Positions 1-13,828 are shown, counted from the stretch's first letter. The stretch is 64,000 bases of DNA from Anthoceros angustus (GCA_010909165.1 VJWM01000255.1:124001-188000); one strand, 5' to 3'. Made by a program: numbers and translations. Notes: generated by a model from the sequence alone, not told the origin.

Positions 1-1
1 A

Positions 2-1151
2 ATCGGCAGCCCAGACTACAGGACTCGGATAGCTGCTACAACGGATCCTCTGGAGTTGGGCTCTGACCTTGAGAGTCCAGACCACAGGATTCCGACAGGT
101 AGTACAACAGGGCTCGTGGAGCTGGGCTGTACTGACCTGGGCATAGTGTCACCGTTGGTAGGACCAGCAGGTGGAACCTTGAACCATGCTGGGAAAGGTA
201 GTCCCGAGGCAGAGATCGTGTGCGTGATCTGCTATGCTGACAAGCGAGCAGAGAATGGAGGAGTACTGAGCTGTGGCCATGAGTTCTGCTTCATTTGCAT
301 CCATAAGTGGGCCCTTGAAGCCGTATGTCACTTCCATCGTCTTTCTACATCATGATGCTGAAAGGTGTGGTGATCTAGAGGATTGACGTGGTGCTAATCC
401 TGTCGTGAATGCAGAAATACAAGGATCCTTTATGTCCTCTTTGCAAAGCACCCTTCGACAAAATCACCAAAAGGAGCCACAACACTCCAAACGGAGTATC
501 CTGCCAGGACGAGGAGATCACTGTCGGTGTCATTCCAACAACTGCTTCGTTTCCCCCTGCAGTCACAGTGAGTTTCTCTGCCTTTGCCCATGCCAAGGTA
601 GTCAGTCTTCCAAATGTTGAAGCAAATTTCTCAAAAACTCAAGCCTGCAGGAACGCTTCTGCATTACTTGCGGCAGCACAGACAGCCCCGACCTTATCTG
701 CGTCTGCCGTGGCTGCTCCCAGAGAGCCATCCATATTTTCTGCATTGATCCTCCTGGCCACGTGAACGACGACTGGTTCTGCCCTCGCTGCCTCCCGCGG
801 CGCCGCAGGTGAGGCCCATCCACTTTCCTTCTGTTTTGTTTTTCTCTCTTCGTTCGTCAAGTCCTAGTCCGACTCAAGCTTGTGATGCTTCTTATGGGGA
901 GAGATGGGCGCAACAGAGAGCAATGGCAAAGTCTGCTCCCCGGCAACGCTGACTACCCGGGCTACCCCTCCAGGTCGAACCCACCCAGTGGCCGAGCCAT
1001 GAGGTCTATTAACCTGGACGAGGTGGAAATGGGGCGAACCCCCAGACCGCCCCCCGCTGCTTCCGCCGTCATCCCAGGGTCTAGCAGACATAGCAGCAGA
1101 TCCATGCAGCCGAGACAACAGTCGATCTCCAGTTTTGTTGTTAGACGTTGA
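2..1151 (+). CDS. RING + PHD finger protein, 5' partial
   Basis: Modelled exons are <2-322, 415-567, 651-808 and 902-1151; phases 0, 0 and 2 all join. The frame is open to the left edge with no ATG, so the N terminus lies outside the window. Exons 1 and 2 together build a C3HC4 RING (CVIC, then CGHEFCFIC, then CPLC across the first intron). Exon 3 encodes a PHD-like finger (FCITC, CVCRGC, HIFC, WFCPRC). The C-terminal tail is Ser/Arg/Pro rich and ends SFVVRR. Plant RING-PHD proteins are usually chromatin-linked E3 ligases or histone readers; that role is inference here. The N-terminal part holds an imperfect repeat of about 22 residues (SPDYR.. and SPDHR..). The exact family is not recognised. 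Confidence 0.8.
9..135 (+). repeat. Imperfect tandem duplication, about 65 bases, inside the RING gene
   Basis: Bases from about 9 and from about 75 start with cagactacaggactc and cagaccacaggattcc and stay similar to the ggagttgggct / ggagctgggct ends. It is in frame with the RING-PHD coding sequence, so it gives a repeated peptide block. Confidence 0.6.
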
Positions 1152-2029
1152 GGAGTCTTACATGTTGAAGCCACTGCACCTAAACACAGACACACAGCTT
1201 GATTCGCAGGCTCAATCTACGCATCTTCTTCACAAAACTGGTGTCTGATGATGCTTTTGCACATGCTTCGGTCCTGGTAGAATCATGCTTCGGTCCTGGT
1301 AGAATCTCGTGTCACCAAGGTAATCCTGTGGTGTCGGGACAGAACGAAGCTCAGGTTGGAAAGGGCATCTGCCGGAGTTGTTACTTTCGGGGGCCAGAAA
1401 AGGCCTTCTTGGTACTCTGTCGATCTTTAATTAGTTAATATGTTATTGAAAACATTAACGGCTAACCTAGTTGCAGTCCGAATAAGATAACTGCTGGCGT
1501 CCACTTGCCGAACACTGGTTTGCTCCACTTCCAGTAGAACAAAGCTTTCCCTTTTGATTGTCCGTGAGGTCGGGGAGGTCCTGTTACAAACGCGTGAAAA
1601 TGGCTTCGGAAGAAGAAGGCCTACTACAGCTTGTGCCAGTTGAGTGCGTGCGCTTCTCTTCCGCAAACATTTGATCCCTGGAAATAGTGCGTGGGAGGGA
1701 ATTGAGGGATCGGAAGACCTGGTGCTGTGTGGTCCAAAGCGGTCGGAATTGATTCTGATCGTTGGAGAAAGTTCGGGCAGCTTGCGTGAGACAAGCAAAC
1801 GGAAAGAAGTGAAATCTTGCTCCTGAGGCTCGAAACCTGCGAGAATTGTGACTATATATGCTAGAATTGAATTCAAGACGGGGTGGAGGTTGCGCCATCA
1901 CGATCTGCGGTGTTTCGGGTTGTGAATTGTGCTTGTGTGAAGCCTAGCCCTAGGGGACCTGATCTCCAGCGCTGAATGGGATACCAGTTGGGATGAGGGC
2001 AAAATTCAGCTGCACGGGAGTGATCTTTG
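1152..2029. other. Intergenic, no gene seen
   Basis: This is the 3' flank of the RING-PHD gene and the upstream region of the PH-domain gene. Short ORFs occur on both strands but none resembles a known family or has splice partners. The phrase atgcttcggtcctggtagaatc is directly repeated near 1263-1302. Confidence 0.5.
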
Positions 2030-4262
2030 ATGGCGGAAAGCGTGGACCAAGACATGGGCATGGAGGGGGCCTTGATGAAGCGGAGTGATACACTGAAGCA
2101 GTGGAGAAGGCGATGGTTCAGGTTGCGGCCTTCCGGCGTGCATTTGGAGTACCGGAAGGCAGCTGACAATACCACAGCTCACTTTCTTATAGGTCTTCGG
2201 AATGTCTGCGTCGGGCCACTTCCGTATGCTTTCTCACACGTTTGCTTGGCCTGGATTTGTTTGTTCTCTGCTGTCCTGCTGTCTTCTGATGGTTCCACTC
2301 CTGTTCAGGTCGCCGTCAAAGCATCGGGAGTGGTTTTGTTTCTGTATCCTTGAGCTGCCTGTTTGGGAACATGTTGGCTGCTGATTCTGCAACTCGTATG
2401 TGGGGGAGCATTGTTTTGGGAGCTTGCCTTAGGTCTGCTTTTGGTGCAAGCTCCATGTTGCCGTGTTCGTATTTGTACCACCTTAACCCGGGGCAACAGA
2501 TGTCCAGGGTCCGACGTTTACGTACTGGTTAGCTGCAGATTCTTTGGACACAGCAAGTTGCTGGATGGACAGAATCAATGCTGCAGCATCTCGTGCAACT
2601 GCTGCAGCTTTAGCTTGGGCTTCTCACACGCCCTCAATTGATGGCAGGTCTGTCTATGCCTCTGTAGATGGTAGAAGCTCGGGAGGGGACTTTTGCTTGT
2701 CACCTAGAAGTTTTACAGAAGTCAGTCCTGGTGTAGAAAGTTATGTGGAAGAGCCTCTTGCCAAGGACCGATATGCTGAGGCTCCCTTCAACTTATCACG
2801 TGGGTTCTTTCCATGGCCTGATGACATGGGGGCAAACAGGACTGGAAGCACTGAGGTAGCACCCTCAGTCCATGAAGAGGACTGGGAGGAAAGGTTCACA
2901 CCTGTTGGCAGTCCCTCATCAGCCCATTTTTCTGCTTCGTCAGTGCTACGAAGTACTGCACCCAGTTCAGCATCTAGCTTGGCCAGAGTTGATCTCACAC
3001 ATCAGGTGCCTCATTTAAGATCTGTATCTGGCATGGTGCCAGCTGACATGAATAATTATGCTACTAATGACAGCAGCTCAAGGTGGTCTCAAATTGGCCG
3101 TTGGTGGCGGACTGGTTCACTCTCTCACGGGCCCACCGGAGAGTCAGTTCCATCGTGGTTAAATCAGTATGAACAGATGGCTGCCTTATTGTGAGTCTCT
3201 TAACTGGAAGCGTTTCGGTTCTTGTTTCCTCTAAGTCTAGACAGTTTTCTCGAAGTCTGGGCTGTTTTCTGTAATCTGTGTGTGGTGACCTCCTACTGGT
3301 TGTGTGCTGCCATTGTCAAAGATCAGAATGGAGATGCGTGCCTTGCTAGAATCAAAGGAGAAGCAACTTGATGTTGTACAGCAAGCTGCAGCAATTGATG
3401 CCCGTCAACTTGCATCTGCCAACCTCAGGGCAGAGGAAATCGCGTCCAAGGTCAGGTTTGAAATTGATCAGAACTGCTAAATGCTTGGCTCCTAGGTCTG
3501 TGGCCAGTGAAGAAAGTTTTCACATCACGTTGTTCGAGTTCTGAATGTGATCAGGGGCAGGAAGAGATTCGGGCATTGCAGAACAGCTTCGAGATTCAGT
3601 CTCAAAGATACGCTGAGGAGAAAGCGGAACTCGCACAACAGTTAGAGAAGGTACGGTTTCTTGCTTCCTTCCGATCAACATTGAGTTGAGTTCGTCCGTC
3701 CGTCCGTCCGTCAGTGGCTCATCTTTCCATCTACCCGTGCTCGTGTGGACCACCCAGGCAAGCTCCGATATAGAGGCTTTGCGAAAACAGCTACTCGAGG
3801 TGATTCTGTAACCTTTCTTCAATGTCCTTGATTCACATTATTCTGGTTTTGACATCCTGTCGGTCATGGTCATGTGCAGGAAAGTGAAAAGAGTACAAGA
3901 TTACAATCTAGGGTAGACGATGTGAGCCTCCTTCTCGCCCGCACCCCGTTTGCTGTTTCTGCCATACTTTTTGTCCTCTCACCACAATGCTTTTTGACAG
4001 CTGGGAACTGAGCTTGTCCAACACGGTAACCGAGCAACACGAGCAGAAACGGAGTTTGCCAGGCTGTCTTCAGTCGAGGCTCGCTGCTTAAAACTTGAGG
4101 TACAACACTGCCAACAACGATGCTCACATCCAGGAGGTTGCATTGAGCAGCAGCTGAAACCACCAACCCCACTTCTGTCATGTGCAGACTGAAGCAGCGG
4201 ATCTCAAGAAGAAGCTGGATTCCAAGGAGGACGTCCTCCTCCGACCCTTTTGGGGCAAATAA
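2030..4262 (+). CDS. PH-domain protein with C-terminal coiled coil
   Basis: Model: 2030-2192, 2309-2343, 2508-3190, 3327-3450, 3561-3650, 3758-3799, 3880-3921, 4001-4099 and 4188-4262, about 450 residues, all phases consistent. The N-terminal 90 residues read as a pleckstrin-homology domain: GALMKRSDTLKQWRRRWFRL at the start and the closing helix CWMDRINAAA. The middle is a Ser-rich linker of about 170 residues. From about residue 280 to the end the protein is heptad-like and rich in Glu, Lys, Gln and Leu (for example EEIRALQNSFEIQ and LKKKLDSKED), built from many small exons of phase 0. PH domains bind phosphoinositides or protein partners at membranes; the partner here is unknown. Exon 2 is only 35 bases and rests on phase and on a U12-like donor, so it is the least certain part. 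Confidence 0.7.
2344..2507 (+). other. Candidate U12-type (minor spliceosome) GT-AG intron
   Basis: The intron begins with gtatcctt, the U12-type 5' splice consensus, and has ccttaac at 2481-2487, matching the U12 branch-site core, about 21 bases before the acceptor. Other introns of this gene have ordinary U2-type donors such as gtgagt, gtcagg and gtacgg. Confidence 0.65.
3691..3711. repeat. Short (cgtc)n microsatellite in an intron
   Basis: The run gtccgtccgtccgtccgtc lies in the intron between the exons ending at 3650 and starting at 3758. Confidence 0.8.
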
Positions 4263-5000
4263 GAATATAAGACCGGCCTTCTATCCACTGTACAGAGTTC
4301 TAGAGCCCCTTCCCGTCCTGCTCTTGTAGATACTGAACGTGAATCGAGGTCTCGGGTATTTGTAAACCATCTCATTCTCATGCAGTACATGTGAAATGAA
4401 CTTTCGTATGCCGCAATCCTGGCCCCGAATATCTGAATCAGCGCCACGGCGGGCTGTGCCACGTCACCACCGCCACCGGCTCTCTACCATCTCATAGCCG
4501 AAGCCGAGTCCAACCAGATCTGTGAATCCTGGACGAAGAAGCTCTCCTGCAGTCTTGTTGTGGAGGCGTCCTCGGTTGTGCGATCCAGCCAGGTACAATT
4601 CTGCCTGTTTTCGATTGTCCCGTCTGGCTTGCAAGAAAGTGGAAACTGACGCACGTGTAGTGTGCCATTACGGATTCCAATGTGACTGAAAGACTGACGT
4701 GGTGTCCTGAGAAGCCACCCGGATGCTTCCGTCTTGGGATGCTCAACCGGGATGCTTGTGGGTCTTGGTTTCGATGGGTCGTGGGTTCGGGAATCCATCT
4801 GCACTGTTGCGCTTTGTGGGCGGGGACTGGGCAAGGAAGAAAATTGTCATGGTCTGTCTACAGAGCTCGTCGGGGGGCAGCTTGGTGTGGGCGGGCGGGT
4901 TTCATGCTGCTTCTCTCTATCTCTAGTGCGAGTGTGCGGGTGGGAGTGACGTACTCCCTGATTGACGACCGCCTTTTGTCATGGCCTGCCAGGCCGGGCC
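4263..5000. other. Intergenic / 5' flank of aspartate aminotransferase
   Basis: No coding segment could be tied to a family. The ORFs here overlap in several frames, which is typical of non-coding GC-richer DNA. The last 300 bases probably contain the promoter and 5' leader of the next gene. Confidence 0.5.
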
Positions 5001-7416
<2,416 letters not shown>

Positions 7417-8021
7417 TTCTCAGCTGTAAGCTGCCCCCGAGGAAGTAGGGTGCAGGGGATTCTGTCGATCTCTGGCAATGACAAGACTGAACGTAGTCTG
7501 GGGTCTGGATATCGATTTTTTCAGGTGCCCCTCAGATCAACAGCATTTAGGGCAGAAACAAGCCTTTTGTTTGATTTCATCAATAAATGAGCAATGTCTA
7601 CCTTCTGAAATACATCGTCAGAAGCCATCAACTTCCAATCCAAAATTCCAGACCGGAGAAGTAGAATTAATTCTCGTGGCTGACGAAAACACCTGTCGTC
7701 TACAGGCTCTTGAATCTAACTTCCGCGTATGCTGTGCAAACTTTCGATTGATTTTGATGCTCGTCCTGGCAAAGCCCATGACTTGGCGATTGCTGGTGTG
7801 TGCAAACCGTAACTTGTAGACTCCCAGGGCTCCGAGAGCCAGCAGGCCTTGACTGCTTAGTGCCGACAACTCTCTGGCACTGACGAAGCCAGCCCGAGGT
7901 AAGAAACACATGGTGATCCGAGCACCATGTGTCCGTTGAAGGATCACATATCTGCTCGAACCACACTCTTCCTCAGACGTTGAAGTTGTGTCAGCCGGGC
8001 TTCCAGTTTGGATGGGGTAAG
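7417..8021. other. Region between convergent gene ends
   Basis: The 3' flanks of the aminotransferase (+) and of the U11/U12-25K gene (-) meet here. An aataaa-like word (caataaatga) at about 7580 could serve as a polyadenylation signal for the + gene. No further gene is supported. Confidence 0.45.
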
Positions 8022-8797
8022 TTACTGTTTGCGAAGCCCATGGAAGAATCTGCGTTTCTTGGCTCGGGAGTGCTGACCTGCCTCTCTCGGTATGAGGTGA
8101 TGAGAAAACTGCAGCTGCGGAAGACAAGATGACGACCGCGTTCGCATCACCACCATACTATGCCCTACAGAGATAGATACGGGACGATGAAAACAGAACT
8201 CACTTGGTCGTTTGTTTTGATGCCGTACTCCTTCAAAGGAGAAGCCTCGTCCAGCAGCTTTCGGTGATCGAAGGCGAGGCAGAAGTTGCCCCACACATGC
8301 TTCCTGCAGGCGCACATCACCTTATCATCCGTGGGGCCATCCGACAGAGTAGCAAAAAGACGCAGGCGAATGAATTTACCAGGAGATGTGGCGGTGCCCC
8401 ATGTGCGCTTGCTCAAGCTCGGTCACTTTCTTCTGCACCGCAATTTTCAAGTCCCGCACGGTTGCGTTATTGAGCACGGCCACATCTGATGCAACACGGC
8501 CCGCTAATCAGGAAGCGGTGCTCGATGTTCCAGGTGGCGTCAAGCAGGCGCAAAATGGCACTGACCGAAGGACGTGCCATCCATCTTGAGAATGGTGAGC
8601 CTCATCCCGCTCCCCAGCTCCACTCCGATGAGGGTCTCCACATCTCCCAGCGTCGGACGCCTAGGCACGTCTTGCAGAAGCGGGTCATTCAGCAACGCCG
8701 CCAGCACCGGCTCGAACGGCGACTTCCTCAGCTGCCAGCCACCGTCCAGCGGCTGCTTCTCCGCTTTCTCCTCCTGCAGCTCTCCTCCTTCCGCCAT
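8022..8797 (-). CDS. SNRNP25: U11/U12 snRNP 25 kDa protein (minor spliceosome)
   Basis: Exons on the minus strand: 8797-8566, 8485-8380, 8303-8204 and 8114-8022; 176 residues with consistent phases. The protein is a ubiquitin-fold subunit of the U11/U12 di-snRNP, which recognises U12-type introns. Recognised by LLNDPLLQDVPRRPTL near the N terminus, then GVELGSGMRLTILKMDGTSF, AVLNNATVRDLK, HRHISWKHVWGNFCL and KLLDEASPLKEYGI, in the order seen in plant and animal 25K proteins. The last exon (LQFSHHLIPRE.. to a basic end) is less conserved and its acceptor could be 6 bases further on. The gene is convergent with the aminotransferase. Confidence 0.9.
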
Positions 8798-10771
8798 CGC
8801 AATTGCGGTGAAGAGCTTCGACAGGGGTTAATACGTAGGGTTTATAGGACGCCATCCGGCTTTTCATCCCTGTTGCCTGTGATCAAAGAGGAGAAGCCCG
8901 CAGGACGACGTTACTTCCGCTTATGTAGACTAGGTAGACAACGTGTATGCTTTTTCAAGGTGTCACCTGTTTTCACGATCGATGTTATGGGCTCTGTTGC
9001 GCGACATCTCTTGTTATTATGGTAGTTGTGTGTGTGATAGGGATGATGGGTGCATTTCTCGGTCGTTGCAATCAACGGCTTGAAACTGTTATGCTTATGG
9101 TGGATGCTTAAGAACTTGTTTCATCACCCGCCTGGCAAAATCTCTATCGCGGCCTCTATACATCAAAACGAGCACAGCAATACCAAAAGCAGTTGATGCG
9201 GGGCGAAGCAGAAGACGCGTTTGACAAATTGACAGGACAGCTGCGCACCGACTAATCACCTCGTCAATTCCTTCTTAACGCAGCACCAAAGCCAAGGGAT
9301 TCGATCCATACCTCTATTTTCTATCAAACGCGCGCTTTGCTAAGATGCTATGAGAGACAGAGCTTCGACACAGTTGCACTCCTTGTCCAAAATCTCCAAG
9401 CTCCCCCGTTAAGCACCATGTACAGTGAATACTCCTCACAAGCATAAGCCAGTACGCGTCCCAGGCGTGTGATCTCCGGAGTTGGTAGGTACATGCAATT
9501 TGAGCCTCGGAGGAGCCAGTCCATGTGCAGTGCACATGGACCGTGCTAGCATGCAGTCCCCCTTGCCTCTCGCATTCCAACAACCGAGCCAGACGCCACA
9601 TTCAGTTATCGAATGCAAGTCACCAAGCTTGCACCTCTCCACAATCCAAGCCAGAACCACTGACCGGTGCTTCCTCCACAGCGCTGAGCAGGCAAGATGC
9701 TTCCTGATCGATGCTTGCAACTTAAGCACACCAAGTCGAAGCAAGTGGCCCTTGAAGCACCAAAAGGTGCCGTCCCGGATGCAGATGAATCTTCCGCTCC
9801 ACCATCCTATAGCTGGCATTCCTAGCCAGATGCAACTTTTTTCACCAGGAGCTCCTCGGTTGATAGAGTTCATTCTTTTGTCCTGGAGCCATTCCATTCC
9901 TGGGAAATCCTTTCATCGGTGGTGGTAAGAAGCTGGCCCCCTCCGGCAAAGTCCATTTGTCAAAAACCCTTCAAGGAGAATAGGTCGAAGATTATGCCCT
10001 CGTCGTCCTTCAAGGGCCACTAAGTAGTCCCGGATGCAGATGAATCGATGAATCCAAGTCTCCCGGATGCAGATGAATCAATGAATTCAGGTCTCCCGGA
10101 TGCAGATGAATCTGCCGCTCCAGCATCCTGGAGCTGGTAACTCCTTGGCTACGATCCTAATATTGGTTTCGAAAGCTATTGAACTCCGAGTTTACATGGT
10201 TGGCTTGGTTTGGCCGGAAATAGTGCGAGTCTTGAAATGCACAATTAAAGCTATCTCACTTCCCCTTCCCAAGATCGTGCTGCCGAGCTGGCCTTGGCCC
10301 CTGGCTGTGAAGCCGGTGGCTATTTCAACCTCTTGTTGCTCTCCACCAAGTTGATGATCTGTGCTGTGCTGACGGAAGGTGATTGTCCATCGGACCGCAA
10401 ACTGGGAAGTGTACCTATTCAGCAGGAACGCATCGTTTGAGCGGGAGAGGGAAGCAGCACATTGGTATTCCTGGTGAACCATCTTTCTTGTTTGTCAAGG
10501 CCTTGGAGTCAGTGCTTCTATCGTTTTGTTAGCCCGAAAGCAGATCCGATTTGGCTGCAGTGCTGTGTATTCGCGTGAAGAGCATTTTCCTTTCACTTCT
10601 GGCGATGCTGCGGCCGGCGCCATTTGCATCTCTGCTGGGGTGCTTCATTAGGAGATGGCGTTTGCTCTTGTCTGTGTTTCTGACTTATGTGTCGTGGGAG
10701 CCGGGTGTGCAGGCTTTTGCACGGTGACTGACTCGTGAGGAGCGCGCTAGCTAACATTCCGTTGCCGAGTC
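8798..10771. other. Long intergenic region before ACR3
   Basis: The left part is the promoter side of the U11/U12-25K gene and the right part that of ACR3. ORFs of up to about 150 codons on both strands (9400-9930) resemble nothing recognised and overlap one another, so they are not called. The short direct repeats listed separately fall here. Confidence 0.5.
9771..10112 (+). repeat. Four copies of an 18-19 base repeat, tcccggatgcagatgaat
   Basis: Copies start at about 9773, 10028, 10061 and 10093. The last three are spaced 32-33 bases apart; the first and last copies also share the flank cgctcca.catcct. This looks like a decayed minisatellite. Confidence 0.8.
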
Positions 10772-12316
10772 ATGTCCCTGGAAGTTCCCTTTGAAAGGGA
10801 TGAAGTGGAGGTTCTTTGCCGCCCGGTTGGTGCGCAGCAGACCTCCTTCAATATTCACAGCGCGGACGGGGCTTTGCGCTGCAGGTTTGTGGCACATGGT
10901 TCAGCTTTAGCCGATGTTGCTGCGCAGCCTGAAGAAAATCGCGCCGGGGTTTATTGTTGCACCACCAGAGAAGTGAGCTCCACCTCTCGTGAAGGCTTGT
11001 TGGTGGCAAGTTTCATGTTTGTGCTGTGAGAAATTGAGAGTGCCTCTGCTGTTTTGATAATTACTCTAAAGTTCATGTTGTGCCAGGCGTTTGATCGGCA
11101 GACGAGTGTGTCAATATTGCTACCACATGGAGGGGAGCTTGTGTGTGAGGCTGTGATGAAGCCTGGAGCTGACGACTCCGCCGGTACAGCATTTCAGTTC
11201 GTGAAAGATTGGCTTTGTTTTGTCTTCTGAAGAGTTCCTAGAGTGTGACTGACCTACTCGGCATAAATGTTTATCGCAGATGTAGGCCTGTTCAAGAAGC
11301 TGTCGTTGCTAGATCGCTACCTGTTCGTCTGGATACTTGTGGACATGGCATTGGCACTCGTTATTGGTTACTATGTGAAAGGAATCAAGAAGAAACTGGA
11401 GGTTGTGAAACTGGCATCTGTTTCTCTGCCCATTGCCGTAGGACTGTGGGTCATGATGTATCCAGTTCTGTGCAAAGTTCGGTATGAAATTCTTTATAAG
11501 ACAATCAGGGCCGGAGGACTGGCGCGGAATGTGGTGTTGAGCCTCATCCTGAATTGGCTTGTAGGCCCTGCACTCATGACAGGCCTTGCTTGGGCTACAC
11601 TTCCGGATCTTGAGCACTACAGGGCAGGGGTTATTCTGGTGGGCATTGCCAGATGCATCGCCATGGTGCTCATATGGAATGATCTGGCCAAGGGAGATGG
11701 ACAGCTGTGTGCAATACTGGTGGCCATCAATTCTGTGATGCAGATGGTGTTGTATACTCCACTTTCTCTCTTCTACCTTAAAGTGGTTTCCAGAGGCAAA
11801 GGCATTGATGTAGGGGCCTGGGCTATCGCCAGAAGTGTGCTGCTTTTTCTTGGAGTTCCCCTGGCTGCTGGATTCATCACAAGGTACACCCTACGTTACA
11901 TCGTGGGTAGAAAGTGGTACGACACCAAGTTCATACCTTTCATAGCGCCCTGGGCTCTTATCGGCCTGCTGTACACTATTTTCGTGATGTTCTCCATCCA
12001 AGCTCATCAGATTGTCGACCACATCGGGAACGTGGCAAGAGTGGCGGTCCCTATGCTGCTGTACTTCACAATCGTTTTCTTCTCATCTGTATGGCTGTGT
12101 CGTCGTCTGGGCATTCCTTATGCAGAGGCTGTTACTCAGTCGTTCACTGCATCCAGCAACAATTTCGAGCTTGCCATAGCCGTGGCCGTGGGCAGTTTTG
12201 GCATAGACTCTCAAGAGGCATTGGCTGCGACCATTGGCCCGTTGATTGAGGTACCTGTCTTGTTGGGATTAGTGTATGTAACTCTGAAGTTGCAAAAGTA
12301 TCTCTTTGTGAAATAG
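10772..12316 (+). CDS. ACR3: ACR3-type arsenite efflux carrier
   Basis: Exons 10772-10972, 11087-11183 and 11280-12316 (phases 0 and 1) give 444 residues. ACR3 proteins export arsenite, As(III), across the plasma membrane or into the vacuole using the proton gradient; in the fern Pteris vittata ACR3 is vacuolar. About ten hydrophobic segments follow residue 100. Family marks are the start LSLLDRYLFVWILVDMAL, the segment around MYPVLCKVRYE holding the Cys conserved in ACR3, RCIAMVLIWNDLAKGD, and TASSNNFELAIAVAVGSFG with the conserved Glu. The carrier body is one exon; exons 1-2 add a hydrophilic extension of about 100 residues with no family resemblance. Two introns with normal splice sites argue against bacterial contamination. 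The target membrane cannot be read from sequence. Confidence 0.93.
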
Positions 12317-12640
12317 CGTGTCAAGGTTTCGGAACCTTTGCACTCGGATTAGCCTAGTAGGTGTATCCTTATTGTGGGGTCTTGGGTTAATGCTTGTTGG
12401 TGCCGAAGGTTACCAGCATGCCTGTAGAACCGACCTGGTGCTCTTGTACTTATTTTTTTAGTTTGAGAAACTCAAGTCTCTGATTGATCTGTCAGAAAGT
12501 CTACATACGGAATGCCCTTGCCCGGCCGCAACCGCTTCTCGTCCTGATCGGTAGCTCGCCACTGCTCCACTTCTCTCCTGCTGCGGGCAGACTGGCTGCT
12601 GCAGCTGCTGGTTGCAAGTACTCCACTAACGACCACGCGG
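12317..12640. other. 3' flank of ACR3
   Basis: No gene seen. The PPR remnant begins beyond about 12640. Confidence 0.45.
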
Positions 12641-13720
12641 GCGGATCCCGAGAATGCATGGCGGTGCCCAGTCCTGTGGGACATTTGTGCGCCTCCTACA
12701 AGCGTGTGCAAGTGTGGCCAGCCCAGCCTTGGAGAAGGGGATTCAGCTTCATTAGCGAGAGTTTCTAGGTGATGTGTTTGTTGGCAACAAAATTGGTATA
12801 GGGAGATAGCAAGACGCGATGGATGTGTTCTCCATGGTTGCCAAACCACATCCCTTCATGTCGTCTTCCATAATTTCTGCATGTTAAATATGGAAAAGAC
12901 AAGCAGGCCATTCAACTGTATCATTAGGGCAGGTCAAGTGTGAAGCCAGAAGATCACGTATTTGTGGAAGACCTTCGGGTTGCGCAAGGGGTTCAGACAT
13001 GGAAACTGGCAAGCAGGTGCACGCTGATGTGTTGGACTGTGGGCTTGAGCCTCATTTGTTTGTCTGCAATAACTTGGTGGACATGTAAAGTGTGGCAGTT
13101 TAGACGCTCAAAGAGATGGTGTTGCAGGGTATTTTCAGCAAGGCATGGGCCAGGAATCCCTTCATCTCTTCAGTATGATGGAAGACGATAGCATTGCTGT
13201 ACCCAGTGGTGTGACATCTGTTGGCATGTGCAAGGGTGGGCAGTGCCCAGCTTTGGCGACGGGGGAAGCAGCTTCATGCAAAGATTAGAGAACAAGGATA
13301 TGCGCCTGATGTCTTCGTAGCGAGAATTATGGTAAGCATGTACGTGAAGTGTGGCAGCCTGGAGGCCCAGATTGTGGCGCCCAGAAACTGCTTGACGGAC
13401 TTTTTTCAAAATTGTTGTGATAAGGGACTAGTTCCTGGATATTCCCAGCAGGGAATGGGCCAGGAAGCCCGTGTCCTCCACAGTGCTATGCGGGACGAAA
13501 AAATTGCGGTACCCAATTGCGTGACGTTTGTGTTCCTCCTGCAAGCATGCGCAAGAGTGGGCACCTCGGCATTAGATAAGGGGAAGCTGCTGCTTCACAC
13601 ACAGAGTTTAGAAGGAGGACATCAAGCTGATTTGCTCATCGCTAACTGTTTAGTAAACAGTTATGCAAAGTGTGACAACTTGGATGTGTGGGACGCACTA
13701 CATGGCAGCCCTGAGCTACA
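12640..13720 (+). pseudogene. PPR protein pseudogene fragments
   Basis: Pieces of pentatricopeptide repeats appear in shifting frames: FVRLLQACASVASPALEKG near 12690, METGKQVHADVLDCGLEPH near 13000, GKQLHAKIREQGYAPDVFV near 13275, and GYSQQGMGQEARVLH then LLQACARVGT near 13440-13560, ending at NCLVNSYAKCDN. These match the P/L/S-type repeats of plant organelle RNA-binding proteins. In-frame stops (for example after NNLVDM and after KGIQLH) and frame changes break it, and there is no start or DYW end. It is a dead copy or retro-copy; PPR families are large in seed-free plants. Confidence 0.8.
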
Positions 13721-13732
13721 GTTTTCCTCTAC

Positions 13733-13828
13733 CGCTTCCTTCAACAAAAACAGCACCTTTACCGATTTCTTCAACGAAAACATCACCTTTGCCGCTTTCG
13801 TCAACGAAAACAGCAGCTTCGCTTCAGG
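13733..13828 (+). repeat. About three 33-base repeats
   Basis: The unit runs roughly ttcttcaacgaaaacatcac.. and gives an 11-residue period (FNKNSTFTDFF / FNENITFAAFV / NENSSFA) when read on the + strand, directly after the PPR remnant. Confidence 0.75.

Noticed and set aside
11267-12316. PIN-type auxin carrier, or bacterial contamination
   Set aside because: The motif order is that of ACR3 (RCIAMVLIWNDLAKGD, SSNNFELAIAVAVG), and two phase-matched introns show it is a plant nuclear gene.
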